DNA from: Chitinophagaceae bacterium
GTDB taxonomy: Bacteria; Bacteroidota; Bacteroidia; Chitinophagales; Chitinophagaceae
Length of the DNA stretch: 38,726 bases
Reading direction: 5' to 3'
Assembly (NCBI GenBank): GCA_021151685.1
Contig: JAGKWS010000028.1
Coordinates: 1 to 38,726 of the forward strand
Shown one piece after another: positions 24,224 to 32,696 of the stretch (position 1 is its first letter; the number at the start of each line of letters is the position of its first letter). The translations under genes and the position numbers were made by a program. The notes below the pieces were generated by a model. The model was not told where the DNA came from, searched no databases, and saw only the letters and a list, made by a program, of their open reading frames with translations.

Positions 24224-26512
24224 CTATCGGTTGATGATTATTTTCTCGTGTTTTTGCCCGGTACTGGTGGTTACAATAGCGTGGTACATACCATTGGCCA
24301 GATAGGAAGGTAGCCATATTTGCTGGTTGCCCAGTGTGGTAGTAAATACTACCTGCCCCAGTTGGTTGATGAGTCTCAGTTCGTCTTTGGGCGATGCGCC
24401 ACCAATTACCAGATAGTCGTGGGCAGGGTTGGGGATGATGGTAATGGGGTTTTGTGCTATGTCCGTCACTGCTACCTTGTTCACAATAGTAATATTGGTG
24501 CAGAAGGTGTCGGTACATATGCGCTGATTCATGCGTTTTGCGTACACATACAGGCATACGGTATAAGTGCCTGTGCCGGTAAAGATGTGTGTGGGGTTGT
24601 GCAGGGTAGATGTATCGGTGAGGCCCGATGCCGGATTGCCGAATTTCCACAACCATGACACAGTATCGCCGGTGTTGGAGGAAACAGTATCGAAGAAATT
24701 GACATCGTAGCCTACTGTGTCGTAAGTGTAGCCAAAGTGGCTATTGAAAACGCCACATTTTGCGTTTACAAATTGAATGTCTGACACCAGAATAGAACCA
24801 GCGGCCGATTTATCGAACAGGAAGCGCACCTTGCGTATTTTCTTTTTGTTGATACCGGTGAACCCGCTCAATGGTATACGAATGCTATTGAACATCACCT
24901 TGGCTAGCTGTGTAGCGTGTGTGCCGGGTGGGTAAAAGAGGGCATAGCTATTGTCGTGTACGGTTTGGCTGGCAACGGCACCTGCCGAGTCTATGAGCTG
25001 TACTGTATAGTCGAGATTGAGCCCCGTAACACACTGGTTGTAGCGTAGTGCAGCTCGGAATTGGATGGCATCTACACCACTCAGATCTTGTTTTGATGCC
25101 GGTATATCGTTCTGATACCAATCGGTAGGGCTATCCCAGCGCATCCCCATTTGTGCCAGTCCTTTTACGGTAGTGGTGCCCATGTGTGGTTCTTTGGCGG
25201 CAGTTGCGGTAGATGTAGCTATGCCGCAGGCTGGTATCGACAAGCCACCACCACATATGCCCGATGATAAGAGCCCATTGTATCGTACGGTATCGCCCAT
25301 GGTATTGATGGTTTCGTTATATATGGTGTCTATACGATTGATGTCCCGGCGGTCGGTACGGCCGGGGTGGTAAGAGACATACACATTGTCGGTATCCAGC
25401 ATAGATGTGGCTGGCGGTATCAGGTCGCGGGTTTCAAGAATTGGGGCAAATGTGGTATCGCCACCCACATACATACGGAAGAATGCGGACGCATAGGTGT
25501 TGTAGGCATTCTTTTGGGTTGTGGTATCGAAACGGCCGCTGGTAGCAGATGCGGTGCCGCAATATGCTGTGGAGCTACCATAAAACGAGTTCCAGTCGTC
25601 GGATGTACCGGCAATGTAGGAGCCGGGTGTCCATACGGTATTGTAGAAGTTGTGGTTGGCACCCATCATCAGTACATTGTGCTTAGGGGCCTCGTCTGTA
25701 AGGTCGCTATAGCGGGAGTCGTCATAAAAGCGAACGCCCTGAATGTTCGATACATCGCCATCGCAGTAGGGGGCTATGTTCATCAGGGGGATGCCGTTGA
25801 GTATGCGGCGTTTGAAGTCGACCGGGGCCAACGTAATAACGGCCTTTATGCCGTATGGGCTACCCAAAGACCTGTTGAGCAGGGCATTGAAAACAACCCC
25901 TTCACCGCCGCGCGAGTGCCCCATGGTGCCGATTTTTTGCATGTTGAATTTGCCAACAAGTGCGCTGCCGAGGTAAGTGGTGAGCGGGGAGGAAGCACCG
26001 GAATTATAGGTATTCAGCAGGTTGAGGTGGTGCTGTACCAACTGGCCACGGGCTGGCATGCCATTGTTGGCCATGGGGCCATCTTGCGCATTTATGGAAT
26101 TGCACGAGATGGATACCACTATGTAGCCATGACTGGCCATGAAACGGGCATGATAATCGTAACCCTGAAAACTTTCTATGGATGCATAACCTGTAGTACA
26201 TGGCCATGCCGATGAGGCCGTGTAGGGCGATGTGGTGCGGTAGCAGGTGCTGTGGCGGCCATGTAGCAGTATGATGACCGGATATGATGCTGCCGAAAGG
26301 GACGTGGGGTAGTGTACCGATGCACGCACTTCGGCCGGGTTGGGCAAACTGTCCAGCGTTACGGCAAGGTCGCCCAGATTGTATTCTACCTTGGTTACGG
26401 CCAGTGTGCCGGGTATGCCGGGGTCGGGCGTGGTTTGTGCAGTACCCGTGTGGGCCAGCAGTGCCAGTATGGCTACCCACAGGTAGCGGAGCGATGTAAA
26501 AATTTTATTCAT
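24224..26512 (-). CDS. Secreted alpha/beta hydrolase with PKD domain and type IX sorting domain
   Basis: 762 residues. Signal peptide 1-25. An alpha/beta hydrolase core (about 60-400) shows the oxyanion region VIILLHGRHS (79-88), nucleophile Ser200 in MGHSRGGEG, and a likely catalytic His in GANHNFYN (about 285), resembling chlorophyllase or cutinase-like enzymes. A beta-sandwich follows (about 430-600). Next comes a PKD-like domain (about 620-680; VSWLWKFGNPASG to HIFTGTGTYTVCLYV). The end is a Por/T9SS type A sorting domain (about 690-762; ITIIPNPAHDYLVI to GMYHAIVTTSTGQKHEKIIINR). The protein should be exported by the T9SS, whose gldK and gldL are at 36.6-38.7 kb, and either attached to the surface or released. 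Substrate unknown. It starts 21 nt after the preceding small exported protein, so they may be co-transcribed. Confidence 0.9.
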   Translation of the reverse strand: MNKIFTSLRYLWVAILALLAHTGTAQTTPDPGIPGTLAVTKVEYNLGDLAVTLDSLPNPAEVRASVHYPTSLSAASYPVIILLHGRHSTCYRTTSPYTASSAWPCTTGYASIESFQGYDYHARFMASHGYIVVSISCNSINAQDGPMANNGMPARGQLVQHHLNLLNTYNSGASSPLTTYLGSALVGKFNMQKIGTMGHSRGGEGVVFNALLNRSLGSPYGIKAVITLAPVDFKRRILNGIPLMNIAPYCDGDVSNIQGVRFYDDSRYSDLTDEAPKHNVLMMGANHNFYNTVWTPGSYIAGTSDDWNSFYGSSTAYCGTASATSGRFDTTTQKNAYNTYASAFFRMYVGGDTTFAPILETRDLIPPATSMLDTDNVYVSYHPGRTDRRDINRIDTIYNETINTMGDTVRYNGLLSSGICGGGLSIPACGIATSTATAAKEPHMGTTTVKGLAQMGMRWDSPTDWYQNDIPASKQDLSGVDAIQFRAALRYNQCVTGLNLDYTVQLIDSAGAVASQTVHDNSYALFYPPGTHATQLAKVMFNSIRIPLSGFTGINKKKIRKVRFLFDKSAAGSILVSDIQFVNAKCGVFNSHFGYTYDTVGYDVNFFDTVSSNTGDTVSWLWKFGNPASGLTDTSTLHNPTHIFTGTGTYTVCLYVYAKRMNQRICTDTFCTNITIVNKVAVTDIAQNPITIIPNPAHDYLVIGGASPKDELRLINQLGQVVFTTTLGNQQIWLPSYLANGMYHAIVTTSTGQKHEKIIINR

Positions 26513-26533
26513 TAATCCGGATGTTTTGGAAGT

Positions 26534-26944
26534 TTATTTGAGCATGTTTTTATTCAATTTGCCCACACTCCAGCAGGGGCAGAAGTTTTGTTTACACATA
26601 TCTTCTATGCTCAGTCCTTCTTCAACGGCCAGCTCGCCATAAGACAGATACACGGGGGTGCCTGTGGCCAGTTGTTTGAAGTCGGTTGCAGGTACGTAGA
26701 AGCGTAGCAGGCCCCCACTTTCGGTATTCTCCTGATCGTAGAGGTCGAAATGGTGGTTGCCTATGTGTAGTATATGCTTGTTGTTGCCCATGTAAAACTC
26801 TTTGGCCGATGTTACGGCCACGGTTACCATGTCGCCTTTTTGCCTGATGGCACTGATTTTTGCCAATGCTTTTTCCTGCGCGTGTGCCGTAAACGTTACT
26901 ACGGTGGCGGCAACAGATAGTAGCATCCGAGTTAGTTTGTTCAT
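26534..26944 (-). CDS. Small exported protein upstream of the T9SS hydrolase
   Basis: A 136-residue protein with signal peptide MNKLTRMLLSVAATVVTFTAHAQ (about 23 residues). The mature part is beta-rich (YVPATDFKQLATGTPVYLSYG) and ends with a cysteine cluster MCKQNFCPCWSVGKLN. I do not recognise it. The ATG at 26944 follows a good -7 element by 21 nt; an upstream ATG at 27004 lies ahead of it and is rejected. It is followed after 21 nt by the hydrolase gene, suggesting co-transcription, though no shared function can be read. Confidence 0.75.
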   Translation of the reverse strand: MNKLTRMLLSVAATVVTFTAHAQEKALAKISAIRQKGDMVTVAVTSAKEFYMGNNKHILHIGNHHFDLYDQENTESGGLLRFYVPATDFKQLATGTPVYLSYGELAVEEGLSIEDMCKQNFCPCWSVGKLNKNMLK

Positions 26945-26965
26945 ATTATTGTGTTCTGTCTTATT

Positions 26966-26973
26966 CAAATATA
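26966..26973 (-). promoter_or_regulatory. -7 element TATATTTG for the small exported protein and hydrolase
   Basis: Exact TAnnTTTG match read leftwards, 21 nt ahead of the ATG at 26944. No -33 box is seen at standard distance. Confidence 0.45.
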
Positions 26974-27002
26974 TTAATAGTTTCTGATTGTATAAAGGGT
27001 TC

Positions 27003-27050
27003 AAAAAAAATGCTGCGGATATTTTTATTTATCATCCGCAGCATTTTTTA
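27003..27050 (-). terminator. Terminator overlapping the stop codon of the M48 protease gene
   Basis: ATGCTGCGGAT (27010-27020) and ATCCGCAGCAT (27034-27044), extended by A and T runs, form a hairpin with a 13-nt loop. The TAA stop of the protease gene (27027-27025) lies in the loop, and the leftward transcript runs into eight T residues. The symmetric A and T runs make it work in both directions. Confidence 0.75.
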
Positions 27051-27822
27051 ATATTTGCCAATTTGTACTATCTATTGGTTTGTAGTATTGGAGGTGTTGT
27101 AGCGACATAGCTCTTATGGCCGCAACACGTTTCTTAGAATCGGGGTGAGAACTTACCCATTCCAGAACCTCCGGCAGATTTGCCTCCATTTCTGCCATTT
27201 TCTGCATGAAGCCGGCAAAGGCATCGGGGTCGATTTGTGCTTTTTTTAATGTCTTTACCGAGAAGGCATCGGCATCTGCTTCCTGTCCTCTCTCGAATGC
27301 CCGTGACGATAAAGTGTGTATAACAGAAGAAATTGTTTCGGCACCGGTACCGGAGGCAATACTTGCCAATACCGATACTCCTATTTCGGTTCCTAATCGC
27401 TTCACTACATGGCTCAGTGCTATGTGACCTATTTCGTGCCCCATTACGCCACAAAGTTCTTCTACACTATCGCAATGGTTGATGAGCCCTGTGTATATGA
27501 CCAAATGATTGCCGGGCAGGGCAAATGCATTTACTTCGGCACTTTTTACAAGGTGTATCCTTATCTTGCCGGGCGACACGGGAGCTGCTGCACACAGTTT
27601 TGCAGCAATATCATTCAGTATTTTTTGTGTCCGGGCATCTCTTATCGGTCTTTTTTCCTGCTCTACTGCTTTTACCACTATGTCGCCTATCTTTTGCTCG
27701 GTACGTTGGCTCAGGCCGCGAAGATGGAAGAAGTTGACAAAATCTATTTGGCTAAATCCAAACCATAATGCACCGAATACACCTGCAATTATTAAAAATT
27801 GTCCTGCGGCCTTGCTGCTCAT
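27025..27822 (-). CDS. M48-family membrane-anchored metalloprotease
   Basis: A 265-residue peptidase. One N-terminal transmembrane segment (about 8-26) is followed by an M48 catalytic domain with zinc motif HEIGH (129-133), third ligand Glu181 in RGQEADADAF, and the substrate-site segment VNAFALPGNHLVIYTGLI. It ends with WVSSHPDSKKRVAAI. Such enzymes (BepA/Oma1-like) digest or remodel misassembled envelope proteins; the soluble catalytic part is likely periplasmic. It overlaps the preceding DUF4870-like gene by 4 nt and is the last gene of a leftward TM2/DUF2752/DUF4870-like/M48 operon. Its role with those small membrane proteins is inference. Confidence 0.9.
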   Translation of the reverse strand: MSSKAAGQFLIIAGVFGALWFGFSQIDFVNFFHLRGLSQRTEQKIGDIVVKAVEQEKRPIRDARTQKILNDIAAKLCAAAPVSPGKIRIHLVKSAEVNAFALPGNHLVIYTGLINHCDSVEELCGVMGHEIGHIALSHVVKRLGTEIGVSVLASIASGTGAETISSVIHTLSSRAFERGQEADADAFSVKTLKKAQIDPDAFAGFMQKMAEMEANLPEVLEWVSSHPDSKKRVAAIRAMSLQHLQYYKPIDSTNWQILKNAADDK

Positions 27823-28322
27823 ATAGGGTCGTTATTGGGGGGTATGGAAGCAGGTTTCTGTGGCATAATACGGGGTGGCGGGCAGATCATGGTGGCCAAT
27901 TCTCCCCAAAACCAAAAGTGTACTATTTCTCCTTTACGCACCTGTATGGCTGCGTACATAGTAGTAGCAAACTCGAACAGGTTAAAGAGTACCAAGGCAG
28001 CGATATAGCCGATATATTCGTTGGTTACCGTCTTGTCGCTAAAAAATACTTGTATGGTCCATGTGATGCCAATACTGTTGATGACGAGTACCGTAAGCTG
28101 TGCCAGTATTGTTTGTGTACAGTGCCAGCGAACAAACCACGTGCTGCGGCGGTTGCCCATATAAAAAAGCAGCGAGGCAAAAAGATTGATGATGGGTAGC
28201 GGCATGCCTGCCATTATGGCCAGTAGCGACATGAGGTAGGCATTGCTGGCCTTTTCCAGCTCCATTTCGTTTGGTCGGTGCCCGTAGAACGGTTTTATGG
28301 GTAATACTTGCAGATGTTCCAT
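27819..28322 (-). CDS. Small integral membrane protein, DUF4870-like
   Basis: 167 residues with about three hydrophobic segments, in the order SNAYLMSLLAIMAGMPLPIINLFASLLFYM, TQTILAQLTVLVINSIGITWTIQV, and YIGYIAALVLFNLFEFATTMYAA. The layout resembles DUF4870/TM-rich families of unknown function. The C-terminus is Pro-rich (CPPPRIMPQKPASIPP). The ATG at 28322 overlaps the DUF2752 gene by 28 nt; ATG 28265 (MELEKASNAYL) is an alternative that would leave a 29-nt gap. It overlaps the protease gene by 4 nt, which points to coupled translation. Confidence 0.7.
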   Translation of the reverse strand: MEHLQVLPIKPFYGHRPNEMELEKASNAYLMSLLAIMAGMPLPIINLFASLLFYMGNRRSTWFVRWHCTQTILAQLTVLVINSIGITWTIQVFFSDKTVTNEYIGYIAALVLFNLFEFATTMYAAIQVRKGEIVHFWFWGELATMICPPPRIMPQKPASIPPNNDPI

Positions 28323-28705
28323 GCCCAGTTGATGATGACTAATAATATAAGTGGAATAGCCAGTGCTTTTTGCCGCAGCAATTGTATGGCTTTGTTGTAA
28401 GTTTGGTACAGGGTATACTGTTTATTGGCCCAGTCGTAGAGCAACCATACCGGGGCTACCAACAAGGCTATTGCAGCCACATACCCCAATGGGTTGGCGT
28501 AGAACGCACTGGACCAGTGTAGCTGGCCTATATGCAGTACCGAGTGAGTGATGCCGCAAGAAGGACATGGTAGGCCCGTTACCGCTCTGAAAATGCATAC
28601 CGGTAAGGTAGCTGCCTTTAGCGGTAGCACATGATGTAGCCACAACCATAGCCAACCTACTGTGGTGCCTGCACCAATCATACCATATACAGTCTTTGGT
28701 GACAT
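28295..28705 (-). CDS. DUF2752 membrane protein
   Basis: 136 residues with the DUF2752 hallmark GLPCPSCGITHSV (residues 45-57, CxxC with Thr-His), followed by hydrophobic segments (ANPLGYVAAIALLVAPVWLLY and LAIPLILLVIINWAWNI). This family is common in Bacteroidota and other bacteria, often beside TM2 genes, and has no known activity; the CxxC could bind metal or be redox active. It lies 8 nt after the TM2 gene and overlaps the DUF4870-like gene, so the four genes to 27025 form one operon. Confidence 0.88.
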   Translation of the reverse strand: MSPKTVYGMIGAGTTVGWLWLWLHHVLPLKAATLPVCIFRAVTGLPCPSCGITHSVLHIGQLHWSSAFYANPLGYVAAIALLVAPVWLLYDWANKQYTLYQTYNKAIQLLRQKALAIPLILLVIINWAWNICKYYP

Positions 28706-28713
28706 ATTATGTA

Positions 28714-29052
28714 TTACATCAAGCCCCTTTGTAGTTTCTGAAAATTAAGTTCTTTTGTTCGGGATTGTATCAAAAACCAGTCAACAATAGTCCAAACACC
28801 CAAACCACCACATGTGAGCAGCTTAGCTATACCCAATCCAGTATCGCCCAGCATAAATCTGTCAATACCCCAGTGACCGCATATTATAGATACAATTAAC
28901 ATTGTGGTGGGGTCTTTGAGGCCCAAAGATTGAATCATGATGTAGCGCGAATCGTCGGTGCGTTGTAGCATTTCGCTGATGTGCGGAATGAGGTGACTTT
29001 CAAAAGATTTGGCGTTGGTGGCCAGATAAATGTCGATTTTTTGTTGATCCAT
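28714..29052 (-). CDS. TM2-domain membrane protein
   Basis: 112 residues. An N-terminal soluble part (1-45) is followed by the TM2 domain: LIVSIICGHWGIDRFMLGDTGLGIAKLLTCGGLGVWTIVDWFLI-like, showing the G-x-x-G-x-DRF-x-x-G turn between two transmembrane helices and the TVVDWFLI end. TM2 proteins are widespread and poorly understood. It is the first gene of the leftward membrane operon. No TAnnTTTG promoter element was found directly upstream. Confidence 0.9.
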   Translation of the reverse strand: MDQQKIDIYLATNAKSFESHLIPHISEMLQRTDDSRYIMIQSLGLKDPTTMLIVSIICGHWGIDRFMLGDTGLGIAKLLTCGGLGVWTIVDWFLIQSRTKELNFQKLQRGLM

Positions 29053-29151
29053 TGGTGGTAAATTTCAGGTTTGGATATATGTACCTGTTGTTAAGAAATA
29101 ATTGCAGTATTCAATGTACAACAAATAATGGGTTTTCCAACATGTATATAA

Positions 29152-29175
29152 CAAAAAAGCTACCATTACGGTAGC
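29152..29175 (-). terminator. Terminator after the Pro/Tyr/Arg-rich protein gene
   Basis: Read leftwards, stem GCTACC/GGTAGC (29175-29170 and 29164-29159) with a 5-nt loop is followed by TTTTTTGT. It lies 50 nt after the stop codon. Confidence 0.55.
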
Positions 29176-29224
29176 CTTATTGCTATTATAGGTGTGTGTG
29201 TCTGAAGAATTGAATAAAACGCTT

Positions 29225-29503
29225 TTATCGGCAACGGCTGCGGTAGCCATAGCGATGCGGGCGGTCGTAGCGTACCAGCGGCCTTGGTGCATAGTGCCTG
29301 TGTCTGCGGTACATAACTACGGGTGGTGGTGGGCAGTATGCTGCGGCAGGGGCATAATACACAGGTGGCGGTGGCGGTGGGCAGTAATAGGCACCACGCC
29401 CACGGTAATACCCGGGTCTTCCACATTGTGCTGTGGCCTCGGTAGCTGTTGCCACTGTCATCAGAACGGCGATTAGTGCTGCAAAAACAAAACGAATTTT
29501 CAT
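29225..29503 (-). CDS. Small secreted Pro/Tyr/Arg-rich protein
   Basis: 92 residues: a signal peptide (MKIRFVFAALIAVLMTVATATEATA, cut after about 25) and a low-complexity mature part of about 67 residues. That part is rich in Pro, Tyr, Arg and Gly, with a YYCPPPPPPVYY run, AYCPPPPVVMYRRHRHY, and a basic end. There are four cysteines in the mature part. No known fold is expected; it could be a matrix or surface component. It has its own terminator and no clear promoter match. Composition resembles short exported proteins often found in this phylum, but I cannot name a family. Confidence 0.7.
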   Translation of the reverse strand: MKIRFVFAALIAVLMTVATATEATAQCGRPGYYRGRGAYYCPPPPPPVYYAPAAAYCPPPPVVMYRRHRHYAPRPLVRYDRPHRYGYRSRCR

Positions 29504-29642
29504 GGCTTATTGTTTTAGTACACTATCATAGACTGGCTTTTGTTTTTGTGGTTTAATGGCTTGCAATATTTTTTTTGGTTCAATTATCGGCCTGTGTGCA
29601 AAAAAGGTATTTATTTTGGTGCAGACACGTTCCGGTAATAAT

Positions 29643-31583
29643 ATGAAGCTAACTATACCCGTACAAAAGTCGCTGATTGTAGCCTGTATTGCTGTAATTG
29701 TGTTCCTGTGTTTCCGGTACACGTTGCACAACCAGTTTACCAATTGGGATGACGACTACTATGTAACCAACAACAAGTACATAACGGCCTTTACCCCACA
29801 CAACTTGAAGGTTATTTTTTCGGAAGATATAACCCGAAACAACTTTCACCCGTTGTGCATCTTGTCTTTGGCCGTCAATTATCATTTTGCCGGGTTGGAT
29901 CCATCTTCCTACTACCTTACCAACATACTCATACACATTGCCAATGCCATACTGGTATTTATATTGTTCATTCGGCTTTGCCGCAGGCTGAACATGACCG
30001 AAACTGCGGGTATGTGTGTAGGGGCCATAGGTGGGTTGTGGTTTGGCATACACCCTATGCATGTAGAGTCTGTGGCATGGATAGCCGAGCGTAAGGACGT
30101 GCTGTATACTTTCTTTTACCTGCTGGGGCTGCTGGCCTACCTGCGCTATGCCGAAACTGGCCAACGCAAGTGGTTTGTGTGGGTGCTGGTATTGTTTGTT
30201 GCATCTTGTTTGTCCAAGCCTATGGCGGTAGTATTCCCGCTGTCGCTATTGTGTATGGATGTGTTTTTGGGCAAACCATTGGGCAGGCAACTGGTTACCG
30301 AAAAATGGTTGTTTTTTCTTGGCTCGCTGGCTTTTGGCGGTGCTGCGGTGTATACACAGAGCCGTACCGGGGCTGTGGCCTCGTTTTCCACGCTTACACT
30401 GGCAGAGCGGGTTATGTTTGCCTCTTATGGGTTTATTGCCTACATAGGTAAGTTTTTGTACCCGTCGCATCTGTCTACGTTCTATCCTTATCCGTACAGG
30501 TATATAGGTGGCTCGCTACCGGTTATCTATTATGTAGCACCGTTTTTGTCGTTGGCAATTCTTGTATTGCCCGCATGGTGGTTGCACCGCCGGGGTAGTG
30601 CGTGGTTTCGGTTATACTTGTTTGGTATGGGCTTTTTCTTTGTGAATGTACTGTTTGTGCTTCAGTTCATATCGGTAGGGGCCGCCATCATGGCCGACAG
30701 GTATTCTTATGTAGCCTATATAGGGTTATTGTTTATGGTGGCATTGGGGTTGAGGCAGATTGCGAGCAAAAGCATGCTGTGGCGAGGGGCTGTTGTGGCC
30801 GTGTTTGTTGCAGCATCGGTGGGGTTGGGTGTTACATGTGCCGCCCGTACGCTTGTGTGGCACAACTCTGAAACCCTGCTGAGTGATGCAATAGAAAAAT
30901 ACCCGTACGGTGCATTGCTGTCTTACAAGTGGCGCGGACACTACTACCTGAGTACCGGCCAGCTGGACAAAGCACTGAAGGACTATACCTTTCTGGAAAC
31001 ACTACGCGCTGCCGATGATAAGGTAAAGGCCAACATAGAGCGGATACATGCCATGAAGGCATTGCAAACAACAGGCGAGCTGCAAGGGGGGAATACCTCG
31101 GTGCCAACCGGCAGTTATCAACCGTATGTAGATAGTGCGCTTGCCTTTTTTGCCCAAGCCGACACCATGGCAGGGTTGCGGAGGTATATAGAGGCACTAC
31201 GCCGAAACCCGCAGCAGGCCGAAAAGGCAATGGCCATTGCCAGCGATGCGCTGGTGCAGCACCAGCAATTTGGGCAGGCTATACTACAATACAATATGCT
31301 GCTGAAGATAAACACCTCCAATCCGTATTATTACTTTTTGCGCGGGTGTGCTCATTTTGGTTTGGGAAGTATGCCAGCGGCAATTGCCGACTGGGAGTGG
31401 GCGGTAAAGATGAATTCGAAAGAGGTACAGCAGTCATCATCGTACAACCTGAGTGTGGCCTACGACTCGGTAGGTAATGCGGCCAAAGCCTACTACTATG
31501 TTTCTTTGTCGCAAACGCTGGGCTACAACCCAGCCCCCGAATTTGTAGAAAAACTGCGTGCAAAAGCAGCCAACAAAAAATAA
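29643..31583 (+). CDS. TMTC-like membrane glycosyltransferase with C-terminal TPR repeats
   Basis: 646 residues. After the first transmembrane helix (about 9-25) the loop FTNWDDDYYVTNNKYI carries the acidic Asp36-38 motif of GT-C enzymes. HPMHVESVAWIAERKDVLY (137-155) follows, a segment shared with eukaryotic TMTC O-mannosyltransferases and their bacterial relatives. About ten transmembrane helices end near 430, and the rest (about 450-640) holds TPR units (YYFLRGCAHFGLGSMPAAIADWEWAVKMN, YNLSVAYDSVGNAAKAYYYVS). The enzyme likely transfers a sugar from a polyprenyl-phosphate to a periplasmic protein. The start ATG 29643 gives a regular N-terminus; the frame is open to 29556. The alkylation repair gene follows after 6 nt. 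Confidence 0.85.
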   Translation: MKLTIPVQKSLIVACIAVIVFLCFRYTLHNQFTNWDDDYYVTNNKYITAFTPHNLKVIFSEDITRNNFHPLCILSLAVNYHFAGLDPSSYYLTNILIHIANAILVFILFIRLCRRLNMTETAGMCVGAIGGLWFGIHPMHVESVAWIAERKDVLYTFFYLLGLLAYLRYAETGQRKWFVWVLVLFVASCLSKPMAVVFPLSLLCMDVFLGKPLGRQLVTEKWLFFLGSLAFGGAAVYTQSRTGAVASFSTLTLAERVMFASYGFIAYIGKFLYPSHLSTFYPYPYRYIGGSLPVIYYVAPFLSLAILVLPAWWLHRRGSAWFRLYLFGMGFFFVNVLFVLQFISVGAAIMADRYSYVAYIGLLFMVALGLRQIASKSMLWRGAVVAVFVAASVGLGVTCAARTLVWHNSETLLSDAIEKYPYGALLSYKWRGHYYLSTGQLDKALKDYTFLETLRAADDKVKANIERIHAMKALQTTGELQGGNTSVPTGSYQPYVDSALAFFAQADTMAGLRRYIEALRRNPQQAEKAMAIASDALVQHQQFGQAILQYNMLLKINTSNPYYYFLRGCAHFGLGSMPAAIADWEWAVKMNSKEVQQSSSYNLSVAYDSVGNAAKAYYYVSLSQTLGYNPAPEFVEKLRAKAANKK

Positions 31584-31589
31584 CTACCT

Positions 31590-32693
31590 ATGGAACCATT
31601 AAAGAATATGTATAGCCCGGCATTGCTGGGTAAGCTGGCCGATGCAGGTGTTGTTTCTATCCCCAATTTTAACAAGCAGTTTTTTTTGCATCAGGTATTT
31701 GACAGCAACTGGAAAGAACTGGAGCTGAAAGAGCGCATTCGCCGCATCAGTACTTGCTTGCATGGGCAAATGACCGGTAGTTTTGAGACTGATGTGCGCC
31801 ACTTGCTTGCTTATACTGAAGCCTGCCGCAAACTGGCGGGCAGGGATAATACTTTTGAGCACATATTCATCCCCGACTATCTGGAGCAATATGGATTGGA
31901 GCATCCAACTATAGCACTGGATGCGATGGAGCGGATAACGATACAATCGAGTTGCGAGTTTGCTATAAGGCCATACCTGATACGGTATCAGGATGTAGTA
32001 ATGTTGCGGTTGCAACAGTGGTCGCAGCACGGTCATGCATCGGTGCGCCGCCTTAGTAGCGAGGGCTGCCGCCCACGCTTGCCGTGGGGTATGGCAATAC
32101 CCGCTTTCAAGAAAGATCCATCGCCAGTGTTGCCCATATTGCATACGCTGCGGGCCGATGCATCGGAATATGTGCGGAAGAGTGTAGCCAACAACCTGAA
32201 CGATATAGCCAAAGACAACCCACACATAGTGCTGCAATTGGCCGGGCAATGGCTGGGCCAACACCCGCATACCGACTGGATTGTGAAGCACGGATGCCGC
32301 ACTTTACTGAAGCGGGGAGATATAACTGTGTTGGGCTTGTTTGGTTTGGCACAAAACACAGACGTACGGGTTGCCGACCTGAAGTTGGCCAACAATTGTA
32401 TCGGGGTAGGCGAGTACCTCTATTTTTCATTTGTTTTGGCCAATGATGCTACGCAAGATGTGCCTGTACGGCTGGAGTATGCAATAACCTATGCAAAAGC
32501 TGGAGGGAAGAGTAGCCGGAAAGTGTTTAAAATTTCTGAGAAGACTATTACAGCCGGTTGTAAAATACCTATGTCATCGCGCCAGTCATTTGCCGACATG
32601 ACTACCCGCAAACATTATGCGGGTGCGCACAAGCTGGAAATACTGATAAATGGGGTTATGAAGGCCGAAGTACCTTTTATTGTAGAGAAGTAG
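31590..32693 (+). CDS. alkC: DNA alkylation repair glycosylase, AlkC type with C-terminal Ig-like domain
   Basis: 367 residues. Residues about 1-255 are HEAT-like helical repeats, with the AlkC segment VRRLSSEGCRPRLPWG (152-167) and KSVANNLNDIAKDNP. The AlkC/AlkD superfamily removes positively charged alkylated bases (such as 3-methyladenine) without flipping the base. Residues about 265-367 form a beta-rich domain (YFSFVLANDATQDVPVRLEYAITYAKAGGK to RKHYAGAHKLEILINGV) matching the immunoglobulin-like extension known in the longer AlkC branch. It lies 6 nt after the TMTC-like gene, probably in the same transcript, an odd pairing. Its stop is 3 nt from that of the convergent sugar transferase. 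Confidence 0.88.
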   Translation: MEPLKNMYSPALLGKLADAGVVSIPNFNKQFFLHQVFDSNWKELELKERIRRISTCLHGQMTGSFETDVRHLLAYTEACRKLAGRDNTFEHIFIPDYLEQYGLEHPTIALDAMERITIQSSCEFAIRPYLIRYQDVVMLRLQQWSQHGHASVRRLSSEGCRPRLPWGMAIPAFKKDPSPVLPILHTLRADASEYVRKSVANNLNDIAKDNPHIVLQLAGQWLGQHPHTDWIVKHGCRTLLKRGDITVLGLFGLAQNTDVRVADLKLANNCIGVGEYLYFSFVLANDATQDVPVRLEYAITYAKAGGKSSRKVFKISEKTITAGCKIPMSSRQSFADMTTRKHYAGAHKLEILINGVMKAEVPFIVEK

Positions 32694-32696
32694 CTA

